Source of the DNA: Tenacibaculum discolor
GTDB lineage: Bacteria > Bacteroidota > Bacteroidia > Flavobacteriales > Flavobacteriaceae
NCBI RefSeq assembly: GCF_003664185.1
Contig: NZ_RCCS01000006.1
Location: 1-64,000 of the forward strand
Length of the DNA: 64,000 nucleotides
Direction: 5' to 3'
The notes under the pieces are model-generated. The model was not told where the DNA came from and did not search any database. It saw only the letters and a program-made list of their open reading frames with translations. Position numbers and translations under genes: made by a program. Within the stretch, counting starts at the first letter, position 1, and every line of letters starts with the position of its first letter. Shown one piece after another: positions 43,121 through 52,430 of the stretch.

Positions 43121-44023
43121 ATGGGACACAACCATCACCATCATTCACACGGAAGTTCTACAGAGAATATAGCCGTTGCCTTTTTCTTGAATTTAGCATT
43201 TACAATTATTGAATTTATAGGAGGTTTTTATACCAATAGTTTGGCAATTATGTCTGATGCCTTGCATGATTTAGGAGATAGTTTAAGCTTGGGGTTGTCT
43301 TGGTATTTTCAAAAAAAATCGACAAAAAGAGCAAATAAGAAATATTCATACGGGTATAAAAGGTTCTCTCTTTTAGGAGCTGTAATTAATTCAATAGTAT
43401 TAGTTATTGGTTCGGTATTTATAATAAAAGAGGCGATTCCTAGAATTATTAATCCAGAAAATGCAGATGCTAAAGGAATGATGTGGTTAGCTGTTTTAGG
43501 AATTATAGTAAATGGGGCTGCTGTATTAAAATTAAAAAAAGGAACCTCAATTAACGAGCGAGTAGTTTCATTACATTTATTAGAAGACGTGTTAGGTTGG
43601 GTAGTAGTACTACTAGCAAGTATTGTAATGCAGTTTTGGGACGTTCCGGTTTTAGATCCAGTCTTATCTATTGCTATTGCTGGTTTTGTGCTGTATAATG
43701 TGTATAAAAACATTAAAGAGAGCCTTAGAGTTATATTACAAGGAACTCCTGAAAATGTTTCTGTAGAAGAAGTTCAACAAAGAATAGTTTCTATAGAAGA
43801 GGTAGAAAGTATTCACGATTGTCATTTATGGACGATGGACGGCCAGTATAACGTGTTTACAGCTCATTTAGTAATAAAAAACAGCGAATTATCTTGGGAA
43901 AAAAATCATCAAATAAAGCAAGAAGTTAAGCGAGTTTTGCATGATGAATTTCACTTAGAACATATTACTCTTGAGCTTGAGTTTGCATCACAAGAATGCG
44001 ATTATGAAAACTGCGGTTCATAA
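43121..44023 (+). CDS. Cation diffusion facilitator (CDF) zinc-type exporter
   Basis: 300 residues. A His-rich N-terminus (GHNHHHHSHG) is followed by six membrane helices. Both intramembrane metal sites have the HxxxD form of zinc or cadmium CDFs: DALHDLGDS (His49, Asp53) and SLHLLEDVLGW. The C-terminal cytosolic domain (about 210-300) has SIHDCHLW and a Cys-containing tail (SQECDYENCG). It pumps zinc or a similar metal out of the cytosol using proton exchange. It follows the TonB receptor and small His-rich gene, and a terminator separates them, so it may be transcribed on its own. Confidence 0.93.
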   Translation: MGHNHHHHSHGSSTENIAVAFFLNLAFTIIEFIGGFYTNSLAIMSDALHDLGDSLSLGLSWYFQKKSTKRANKKYSYGYKRFSLLGAVINSIVLVIGSVFIIKEAIPRIINPENADAKGMMWLAVLGIIVNGAAVLKLKKGTSINERVVSLHLLEDVLGWVVVLLASIVMQFWDVPVLDPVLSIAIAGFVLYNVYKNIKESLRVILQGTPENVSVEEVQQRIVSIEEVESIHDCHLWTMDGQYNVFTAHLVIKNSELSWEKNHQIKQEVKRVLHDEFHLEHITLELEFASQECDYENCGS

Positions 44024-44032
44024 ATTTAATTG

Positions 44033-44040
44033 TACATTTG
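44033..44040 (+). promoter_or_regulatory. -7 box for the SPFH-domain gene
   Basis: TACATTTG matches TAnnTTTG, 18 bases before the ATG at 44059. It contains the TTG that a longer reading would use as a start. Confidence 0.5.
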
Positions 44041-44058
44041 AGTATAAAACATAAAAAA

Positions 44059-44889
44059 ATGACAAGAAATCAAGTAGAGTTAAAGTTTCCAAAATTCGGA
44101 TTGTTAATTCCAGTAGTTGTAGTTCTAATAATTTTTATAGCAAAATCAACTGTAACAATTAATTCAGGAGAAGCAGGAGTGTTGTATAAAACGTTTGGAG
44201 GAGGAGTTGTTACAGATGAACCACCATTAGGAGAAGGTTTTCATGTGGTTGCTCCTTGGAATAAAGTACATGTATATGAGGTAAGACAACAAGAACTTTT
44301 TGAAAAAATGAAAGTATTGTCATCTAACGGATTAGAAATTCAAATAGATGCATCTGCTTGGTATCAACCAGTTTATAAAGATTTAGGAAACTTACATCAA
44401 ACACTAGGTGAAAATTATTTACAACGTGTAATTCAGCCAGCAATTCGTTCAGCAGCGCGTAGTGTAGTAGGCCGTTATACACCTGAACAATTGTATTCAA
44501 GTAAAAGGGATGCTATTCAAGATGAAATATTTATAGAGACAAAGAAGATATTAGAAAAGCAATATGTTCAGTTAAATGAAATTTTAGTTAGAGATGTAAC
44601 GTTACCATCAACTATTAAAGAAGCAATTGAACGTAAGCTAAAGCAAGAGCAAGAGTCATTAGAGTATGAATTTAGATTAGTTACGGCTCAAAAAGAAGCA
44701 GAAAAGCAAATTATTGAAGCAAAAGGTAAAGCTGATGCAAATAGAATTTTAAGTGCTTCATTAACAGATAAAATTTTGCAGGATAAAGGTATCGAAGCTA
44801 CCAATAGATTAGCAAATTCTAACAATAGTAAAGTGGTTATTATTGGTTCTGGGAAAAGTGGAATGCCAATTATTTTAGGAAATCAGTAG
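44059..44889 (+). CDS. Prohibitin/SPFH-domain membrane protein
   Basis: 276 residues from the ATG at 44059; a TTG at 44038 is inside the -7 box and is rejected. One N-terminal membrane helix (about 12-33) is followed by the SPFH/prohibitin domain (VTINSGEAGVLYKTFGGGV, GFHVVAPWNKVHVYEVRQQ), then a coiled-coil helix rich in Lys, Glu and Ala (LKQEQESLEYEFRLVTAQKEAEKQIIEAKGKADANRIL). Such proteins form large membrane assemblies that control proteases or membrane microdomains. It is a single gene, convergent with the DEAD-box helicase across a shared terminator. Confidence 0.92.
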   Translation: MTRNQVELKFPKFGLLIPVVVVLIIFIAKSTVTINSGEAGVLYKTFGGGVVTDEPPLGEGFHVVAPWNKVHVYEVRQQELFEKMKVLSSNGLEIQIDASAWYQPVYKDLGNLHQTLGENYLQRVIQPAIRSAARSVVGRYTPEQLYSSKRDAIQDEIFIETKKILEKQYVQLNEILVRDVTLPSTIKEAIERKLKQEQESLEYEFRLVTAQKEAEKQIIEAKGKADANRILSASLTDKILQDKGIEATNRLANSNNSKVVIIGSGKSGMPIILGNQ

Positions 44890-44905
44890 GAAAATAGTCT
44901 TATAT

Positions 44906-44935
44906 AAAAAAGCAGCTCAATTGAGCTGCTTTTTT
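44906..44935. terminator. Bidirectional terminator, SPFH gene and DEAD-box gene
   Basis: A perfect 30-base palindrome: GCAGCTCAA and TTGAGCTGC arms flanked by six A on the left and six T on the right. It lies between two convergent genes and fits both directions. Confidence 0.88.
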
Positions 44936-44955
44936 TATTGTGATTTGTTTATATT

Positions 44956-46755
44956 TTAATCTCTTCTGCGCTTTCTACCAAAACCAGCAGCAGGTTTGTT
45001 ATCACTTCTTCTAGAAGAACTATTTTCACTACGTCTTCTACCAAAACTTTTTTTGTTGTCAGAAGAAGGTCTATCGCTTCTACGTTTTTTACCATTGAAT
45101 CCACCACCACTGCTTCTGCGTGGTTTTCTTCCACCACCGCCACTACGGTCGTTTTTAGTAATTTCAATATTTACTGATCGCCCATTAAAATCAGGGTCGT
45201 TAGCAGCAAAAGCGTCCAAAGTTTCTTTTTCGAAATTTTTATCGATTTCAAAGAAAGAAAAAGTATCTAAGATGTCTATAGCACCAATTTCAATCTTATC
45301 ACCAATGTTTTGATCGTTGATTAAACCAATTAATTTGGCAGGATTTAAACGATCTTTTCTTCCTAAATTGATGAAGAAACGTGTCATATTCTCACTAGAA
45401 GAACGACCTCTTGAGTTATCTTTTGATGATAAATTATTTAAATCAGCAGCATTCTCGTAGTATGATAAGAAAGTGTTGAATTCTAATGATACAAATTTTT
45501 GAATTAACTCTTCACGAGTTAAGTCTTCTAATTTTTCATAAATACCAGGTAAAAAACCTTCAATTTGATCCGTATTTACTTCAGTATTATGAACTTTATC
45601 AATTAAATGAAATAATTGATTTTGACATATTTCTTTACCAGAAGGAATAGGAGTGTGAACAAATTGTTTTTTTATAATACGTTCAATAGGACGTAATCTA
45701 CCTTGTTCTTTTTTACTAACTAAAGCAATAGAGATTCCTTTATTACCAGCTCTACCAGTTCTTCCACTACGGTGATTATAGTTTTCAATTTGATCTGGTA
45801 ATTTATGGTTAATAACGTGTGTTAAGTTATTAACATCTAATCCACGAGCAGCAACATCAGTAGCTACTAGTATTTGAATGTTCTTTTTACGAAACTTCTC
45901 CATTACAGAGTCACGTTGAGCTTGCGATAGGTCACCATGTAAAGAATCAGCATTATAACCATCTCTAATAAGATTATTGGCTACTTCTTGCGTTTCTCTA
46001 CGTGTTCTACAGAAAACGATTCCGTAAATATCAGGATTTAAATCAGCTACTCTTTTTAAAGCAGGATAACGAGTTTTTTCGTTTACTAAATAATATTCAT
46101 GACTTACATTATCTGAACCTTGATTCTTTTGTCCTGAAGTTATTTCAACAGGGTTAGTCATGTAGTTTTTTGCAATAGCCTCAACTTCTCTTGGAAATGT
46201 AGCAGAGAATAATAAAGTTTGTTTGCTATCTGGTGTTGCATCTAATACTTGGTCTAATTCATCTTTGAATCCCATATTAAGCATTTCATCTGCTTCATCA
46301 AGAACTAACCATTGTACGTTTCCTAACTTTAAGGCTCTTCTTTTAATTAAGTCTACAGTTCTACCAGGAGTACCTACAACTATTTGAACACCTTTTTTAA
46401 GTTTTCTAATTTGTTCATCAATATTAGCACCACCATATACAGTTGCTACTTTCAGGTTTGGTAAATATTTTGAAAAATCTTCAATGTTTTTTCCTATTTG
46501 AACTGCTAGTTCACGAGTAGGAGATAAGATAATTGCTTGTGTGCTTACGTTCGTTTGATCTATAAGCTCTATAATAGGCAAACTAAAGGCTGCAGTTTTA
46601 CCTGTACCTGTTTGTGCAAATGCTTTTAAATCTTCTTTTGAAGAAATTATTTGTGGAATTGCTTTTTCTTGAATTACTGTTGGCTTTTCATAACCTAGAT
46701 CGGTTAACGCCTTATTGATAGGTTCTTGCAAACCTAAATCTAAAAATGTTGACAT
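44956..46755 (-). CDS. DEAD-box RNA helicase with DbpA-type RNA-binding domain and basic tail
   Basis: 599 residues. Helicase motifs are complete: FAQTGTGKT (about 46-54), PTREL, GTPGR, DEAD, SAT, ARGLD and HRSGRTGRAG. A ~100-residue linker leads to a DbpA-like RNA-binding domain (about 470-545, FFINLGRKDRLNPAKLIGLI), and the end is a long Arg/Gly/Ser-rich tail (GGGGRKPRRSSGGG), typical of DeaD/CsdA cold-shock helicases. It likely unwinds RNA in ribosome assembly or decay, especially in the cold. It has an ~85-base 5' leader with possible hairpins. A small reading frame overlapping its tail (44949-45167) is only a shadow of the Arg-rich codons. Confidence 0.93.
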   Translation of the reverse strand: MSTFLDLGLQEPINKALTDLGYEKPTVIQEKAIPQIISSKEDLKAFAQTGTGKTAAFSLPIIELIDQTNVSTQAIILSPTRELAVQIGKNIEDFSKYLPNLKVATVYGGANIDEQIRKLKKGVQIVVGTPGRTVDLIKRRALKLGNVQWLVLDEADEMLNMGFKDELDQVLDATPDSKQTLLFSATFPREVEAIAKNYMTNPVEITSGQKNQGSDNVSHEYYLVNEKTRYPALKRVADLNPDIYGIVFCRTRRETQEVANNLIRDGYNADSLHGDLSQAQRDSVMEKFRKKNIQILVATDVAARGLDVNNLTHVINHKLPDQIENYNHRSGRTGRAGNKGISIALVSKKEQGRLRPIERIIKKQFVHTPIPSGKEICQNQLFHLIDKVHNTEVNTDQIEGFLPGIYEKLEDLTREELIQKFVSLEFNTFLSYYENAADLNNLSSKDNSRGRSSSENMTRFFINLGRKDRLNPAKLIGLINDQNIGDKIEIGAIDILDTFSFFEIDKNFEKETLDAFAANDPDFNGRSVNIEITKNDRSGGGGRKPRRSSGGGFNGKKRRSDRPSSDNKKSFGRRRSENSSSRRSDNKPAAGFGRKRRRD

Positions 46756-46846
46756 ACTGTGTTTTTAGAGAACCCACAGATGCCCCTCCGCGAATTCTAT
46801 AATTAATATTAATTAAATCGTTTAGTACGATTTTTTTTGGACGGTG
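46756..46846 (-). promoter_or_regulatory. Structured 5' leader of the DEAD-box gene
   Basis: Between the -7 box and the ATG lie about 90 bases. On the minus strand they hold an AATCGT/ACGATT hairpin, an A/T-rich ATTAATATTAAT palindrome and, next to the start, CTGTG paired with CACAG. A long leader on a cold-shock-type helicase suggests control at the RNA level; the structures are read by eye only. Confidence 0.4.
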
Positions 46847-46854
46847 CAAAAGTA
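46847..46854 (-). promoter_or_regulatory. -7 box for the DEAD-box gene
   Basis: TACTTTTG on the minus strand, 91 bases before the ATG at 46755. No better box lies closer. Confidence 0.5.
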
Positions 46855-46880
46855 CACTAAATAAAATGAATAGAGGTTAA

Positions 46881-48239
46881 CTATTTTGTTTTTTGTAAAT
46901 TACTGATTTCTAAGTTTATATCATTAGCAGATAAACTAGTATAACCATTTTGAATAATTCCGTATTTATCAACTAAAATCATACGAGGAAATTTACTAGT
47001 TGTAAAATTACACACAGCGCTTTCACTTGGTATGGTGTATTGATACTTTACATCTACATTTTTAGTAAACCTTTTAGAAGAATCACATAGGTTAACCAAT
47101 ACAAAGTTAACGTCAGGGTTTTTCTTAACTAAGTAATTGAAACGTGAAGATACCCAATCATCTGAAGCGTATTGATAGTTTTTTAATAAAACAACAGTGT
47201 TTTTATTCTTAGAAATACTAGAGAAATCTTTAAGTTCACCATCTGCTGCAATTAATTTAAAAGAAGGTAATCGTTCTCCTTTATTTAATATTTTTAAATC
47301 ATTAATTAAACGTTGAACATTTTTTTTATGCTCGTTATTAGTATTTAACTTGAAAAATGTAAAAAAAGCTTCACTTTTCATTTCACTGCTAGGTTCTTCA
47401 TAAAAGTTGCGAATAACAGCATTATACAGCATTTTATTTTTAACAGTTTCAAGCTTTACATTTTCATTAATAGCTTGCAGTAAATTTTGCGTGAATTTCT
47501 CTGTTTTTACTCCATTATCCTTTAAGTAAGCATCATTTTGTATTTTCTTAATAATAAACCTATAATATGGTCCATAGAACATTAAAGAGTCTTTATTTAT
47601 TGGAGCACTTTTGCGATAATCAAAGTAAGAATTATTAATTTTCTCTGATGTTTCTTTCTTTAAACTTTGTATAGCATACTCTTCTAGCTTTGCATATAAA
47701 GGAAAATTTAAAGAAATATTTAAAATATCTACAAAGCCTGAAGCATCATTGCTACGAGCTTTATAGCTCTCAAGAGTAGCACTTTTTATAGATTTCATAG
47801 AATCTATTTTAGCTAAAAATTCTTTTTTTGGTAATGAAAGGTATTTAGATGAGTTTTTGTAGTCTTGCTCGTACTGTAAAAAAGACTCAATTAATAGATT
47901 ATTTCGTTCAGCATTAACACCACTAAAAACAAGAGATTCGTCAAAATCCCAAGTATTTAATCTAATTAATAAACTATCAGAAGGTTGCATGTACACATAC
48001 TGAAGTTCATTACCATGGTGAAAAATATATAGACCCTCTTTAAATTTATCGTAGCTTCCTAAAAATGTATTATTCTTACTAAGAGGAATAGTATCGTTAA
48101 AGTTGTAATTATCAGATAACACAACGAAGTCACATTTAGGATTGATGATTTTACCCCCAAAATAGGTAGGCTTATTTTTATTAGACTCGTTACATCCAAT
48201 AAATAGAATTAATATGAGAGGTATAAAATACTTAATCAT
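46881..48239 (-). CDS. Thioredoxin-fold lipoprotein without catalytic cysteines
   Basis: 452 residues. Lipobox FIGC (Cys16) shows a lipoprotein. The N-terminal part is a beta-rich domain like those before TlpA-type thioredoxins in Bacteroidota, then a helical middle (about 130-310), and a thioredoxin-like end (about 320-450) beginning GERLPSFKLIAADGELKDFSS. Where TlpA has WCxxC the sequence reads NYQYASDDW, so it cannot act as a normal disulfide oxidoreductase. The final part includes the cis-Pro segment (SKFPRMILVDKYGII). It is probably a periplasmic binding or structural protein. Its role is unknown. Confidence 0.78.
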   Translation of the reverse strand: MIKYFIPLILILFIGCNESNKNKPTYFGGKIINPKCDFVVLSDNYNFNDTIPLSKNNTFLGSYDKFKEGLYIFHHGNELQYVYMQPSDSLLIRLNTWDFDESLVFSGVNAERNNLLIESFLQYEQDYKNSSKYLSLPKKEFLAKIDSMKSIKSATLESYKARSNDASGFVDILNISLNFPLYAKLEEYAIQSLKKETSEKINNSYFDYRKSAPINKDSLMFYGPYYRFIIKKIQNDAYLKDNGVKTEKFTQNLLQAINENVKLETVKNKMLYNAVIRNFYEEPSSEMKSEAFFTFFKLNTNNEHKKNVQRLINDLKILNKGERLPSFKLIAADGELKDFSSISKNKNTVVLLKNYQYASDDWVSSRFNYLVKKNPDVNFVLVNLCDSSKRFTKNVDVKYQYTIPSESAVCNFTTSKFPRMILVDKYGIIQNGYTSLSANDINLEISNLQKTK

Positions 48240-48380
48240 GATTTAAATTACCCTAAATATTAGAGTTCAAAAATAGATAACTCTTTAATATTAGGCTGTT
48301 AATTCGTTGTTAAAAAGAATTAAAACGAGCCAAAAGTAAGATGTTAAAAACTTTCATGCAAATTCTTTTATAGTCTTTAG

Positions 48381-50039
<1,659 letters not shown>

Positions 50040-50053
50040 AATTATAAGATATA

Positions 50054-50083
50054 AAAAAAGGGAGCTAATTAGCTCCCTTTTTT
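50054..50083. terminator. Terminator of the ABC-F gene, inside the sensor-kinase 3' end
   Basis: GGGAGCTAATTAGCTCCC (50060-50077) flanked by A and T runs, a perfect palindrome 14 bases after the ABC-F stop. Its right arm encodes the last codons and stop of the opposite sensor-kinase gene (stop at 50065-50067). An identical hairpin lies at 56350-56379. Confidence 0.88.
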
Positions 50084-52188
50084 ATTGTGCTTTTATTTAG
50101 AGGAAGCACCCCAAAACGTTGTTTATATATTTTAGAAAAATGTGTTGAATGTAGGTAACCTACTTCCAAGGCTAATGTTTTTAATAATACAGAAGGATTT
50201 TGTTCTACAATACTTCGAGCCTTTTGTAATTTAATTTCTGTAATAAATTGATTAGGGGTTAACCCGGTAGCTGCTTTTATTTTTCTATTTAAAGAACTTC
50301 TTGAAGTATTGAGATGTAGAGCAATATCTTCTTGTGTCATGTTTGGATCAGAGCATTGCTTGTTAATAAACTCTTCTACTTTTTTTATCCATAAATCACT
50401 TTCATTCAATTCTTCCTTTTTAATAGTATTTTCTTTAATATAGGTTGTTCGGTTTATGCTATTGTTTAAGGCATTTTGTATTCGAATAAGTAACTCATCT
50501 TTTTCAAAAGGTTTATTTAAATAATCATCAATACCTAATCGTAGAACTTCTAATTTACTTTTAGCGTCAGTACGGGCTGTAAGCATTAAAATAGGAACAT
50601 TTATTTTCTTTGCCTTAATTTTTTCTATCAAAGCTAAACCATTCATTACAGGCATCATATAATCGGTAATAATAAAGTCAATTTTTTCTTTAGAAAGAAA
50701 ATCTAACGCTTCTTCTCCGTTTTCAGCTTCAAAACAAGTGTAATTACTTAGAATCCTCTTTAAATAAGCTCGCATTTCAAAATTATCATCAACAATAAGA
50801 ATTCTATAGTGACCTGATGTAGGTTGTTTAATTTTGTCTTTAGAAATTAAAGTACTTTTATGCGTATTCTTTTTTGAGGGTTTTTCACGTTGTATTTCTT
50901 TGTCAATTTTAGTTGTTTCTGGTAAAGAGATTATAAATGTGCTGCCTTTACCCAATTCACTTTTTACAGTTAAGTTTCCTTGGTGTAGCTCAATAATTTC
51001 TTTGCTAAAAGCTAAGCCTATACCGCTACCTCCAGCTTTATTAATGTCATTTTTTACTTGATAAAAACGGTTATAAATGAGTTTAATATCTTTTTCAGAA
51101 ATTCCTATACCAGAGTCTTTGATAGAGATAATAATTTGTTCGTTTAGCTTGTTTAAAGAAACTGTAATGTTTCCTTTTTTAGGAGTGTATTTAATAGCAT
51201 TGAGAATAATGTTATTTAACGCTCTTTCTAAAAAAATAATGTCAGATAATACCCAGCACTCATCTTTTTCTTTTTTAACAGTTAAAACAATGTCTTTTTG
51301 GTTGCATAAAGGTTCAAAAGAGGTATAGAGTTTATCAATTAACTTATTTATTAAGTAGGGAGTAGGTGATATTTTAAAATTAGCTTCCTTCATTTTGGCT
51401 AAATCAAGCACATCGTCAACTATGTTTTTAATTTTATTAACCTGTTTGTTTAGGCGGTTTTTAATATCAAAACCTTCTTTTTCGTATGCGGATCCCTTTA
51501 GAAGTTCTAATTGGTCTATTTCACCTTTAATTAAGGTAAGAGGAGTTCTGATTTCATGAGAAACATTGATGAAAAACTGAGATTGAAATTCATTTAGTTC
51601 TTCCAGCTGTTTTCGTTGGTTCTCTAGAGTTTCCTCACTTTTAATATTGGCATTTTTAAAGTACTGTACTAAAAAAAAGAAAATAATGAATTGAATTAAA
51701 ATAAGTACTGGAGAACCAAATGTACCTTCCGGATAAATAGGAAAAATATGTATTGGAATAACAAAAAGCAAGTAAGAAATAATAAAAACACTATAAAGTA
51801 AGTATTTGTTATTGGTAAAAAGTAATAGGAATACAGGTACAACAATATAAAAGTATTCAATATAACCACCTCTTTCAGCAAAATTACAGAACATAAAATT
51901 ACTGTATAGAATTAATGAGAAAAATAAAATACGTGCTACCATAAATTTACGTTTGTATTGTAAAAATAAGGTAACCAACAACCCTGTTATACTGCCTATA
52001 TGTATTAAAACAGGAAGTGAATAAATTCCTTTTTTCAGAGTGTCTTCTGTGATTAAAATAAGTTCAATTAAAAACCAGTTAGAAATAAAGATATTAAGTA
52101 AACGAACTCTCTTCATTTCTAATTTAGAAAGTTTATCTGTTACACCAATATTAGTTATGTTAGTATAAAGTTTAGCTATTTCCCCCAT
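50065..52188 (-). CDS. Hybrid sensor histidine kinase with AraC-type output (HTCS-like)
   Basis: 707 residues. Six predicted membrane helices (about 30-175) take the place of the large periplasmic sensor usual in hybrid two-component systems. A coiled coil follows, then HisKA with His211 in NVSHEIRTPL, the HATPase domain (LNAIKYTPKKG, DSGIGIS, GGSGIGL), a receiver domain with Asp509 in ITDYMMPVMNG, and an AraC-type DNA-binding domain at the C-terminus (about 600-700, TSRSSLNRKIKAATGLTPNQFI). It should sense a membrane signal and act on DNA directly. The adhesin gene at 52431 is divergent from it and a 36-bp element found there recurs before 55478. Final codons lie in the ABC-F terminator. Confidence 0.93.
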   Translation of the reverse strand: MGEIAKLYTNITNIGVTDKLSKLEMKRVRLLNIFISNWFLIELILITEDTLKKGIYSLPVLIHIGSITGLLVTLFLQYKRKFMVARILFFSLILYSNFMFCNFAERGGYIEYFYIVVPVFLLLFTNNKYLLYSVFIISYLLFVIPIHIFPIYPEGTFGSPVLILIQFIIFFFLVQYFKNANIKSEETLENQRKQLEELNEFQSQFFINVSHEIRTPLTLIKGEIDQLELLKGSAYEKEGFDIKNRLNKQVNKIKNIVDDVLDLAKMKEANFKISPTPYLINKLIDKLYTSFEPLCNQKDIVLTVKKEKDECWVLSDIIFLERALNNIILNAIKYTPKKGNITVSLNKLNEQIIISIKDSGIGISEKDIKLIYNRFYQVKNDINKAGGSGIGLAFSKEIIELHQGNLTVKSELGKGSTFIISLPETTKIDKEIQREKPSKKNTHKSTLISKDKIKQPTSGHYRILIVDDNFEMRAYLKRILSNYTCFEAENGEEALDFLSKEKIDFIITDYMMPVMNGLALIEKIKAKKINVPILMLTARTDAKSKLEVLRLGIDDYLNKPFEKDELLIRIQNALNNSINRTTYIKENTIKKEELNESDLWIKKVEEFINKQCSDPNMTQEDIALHLNTSRSSLNRKIKAATGLTPNQFITEIKLQKARSIVEQNPSVLLKTLALEVGYLHSTHFSKIYKQRFGVLPLNKSTIKKGAN

Positions 52189-52205
52189 TAGAATAATTAA
52201 AAGGT

Positions 52206-52213
52206 CAAATATA
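52206..52213 (-). promoter_or_regulatory. -7 box for the hybrid sensor kinase gene
   Basis: TATATTTG on the minus strand, 17 bases before the ATG at 52188. Confidence 0.5.
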
Positions 52214-52270
52214 TTAATCTATCTATAAACAACATCTTTTTTATGATTTGTTACCAGTGTTTTAGGATGT

Positions 52271-52307
52271 TTGACACAATAGTGAGTGTAATTGAAGTAA
52301 TATTGAC
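52271..52307 (+). promoter_or_regulatory. Two-half-site element upstream of the PKD adhesin gene
   Basis: TTGACACAATA begins at 52271 and TTGAAGTAATATTGA at 52292, 21 bp apart, with GTGAGTGT between them. It matches the element at 55336 at 27 of 36 positions, including GTGAGT and AATATTGA. Direct half-sites two helical turns apart fit an AraC-type activator; the hybrid kinase next door is the obvious candidate. The second half-site is 35 bases from the end of a TTTG promoter core (52327). Confidence 0.65.
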
Positions 52308-52319
52308 TTAGAGAAAATT

Positions 52320-52327
52320 TATGTTTG
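52320..52327 (+). promoter_or_regulatory. -7 box of the PKD adhesin gene
   Basis: TATGTTTG matches TAnnTTTG. It predicts a leader of about 100 bases to the ATG at 52431. Confidence 0.45.
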
Positions 52328-52430
52328 CAATTCGGTTAATGAGTCATGTTAGGTCGATTCTTTTTTGAACCATTATCAGAACTTTTATAATCAATTTATT
52401 TTTAGAGCTTCAACAGAAAGAAAGTAGAAC

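Noticed and set aside
44038..44058. TTG start for the SPFH-domain gene
   Set aside because: The TTG lies within the TACATTTG box, and the ATG at 44059 is a natural start.
44949..45313. Small frames over the DEAD-box tail on both strands
   Set aside because: They follow from the biased Arg/Gly/Ser codons of the helicase tail.
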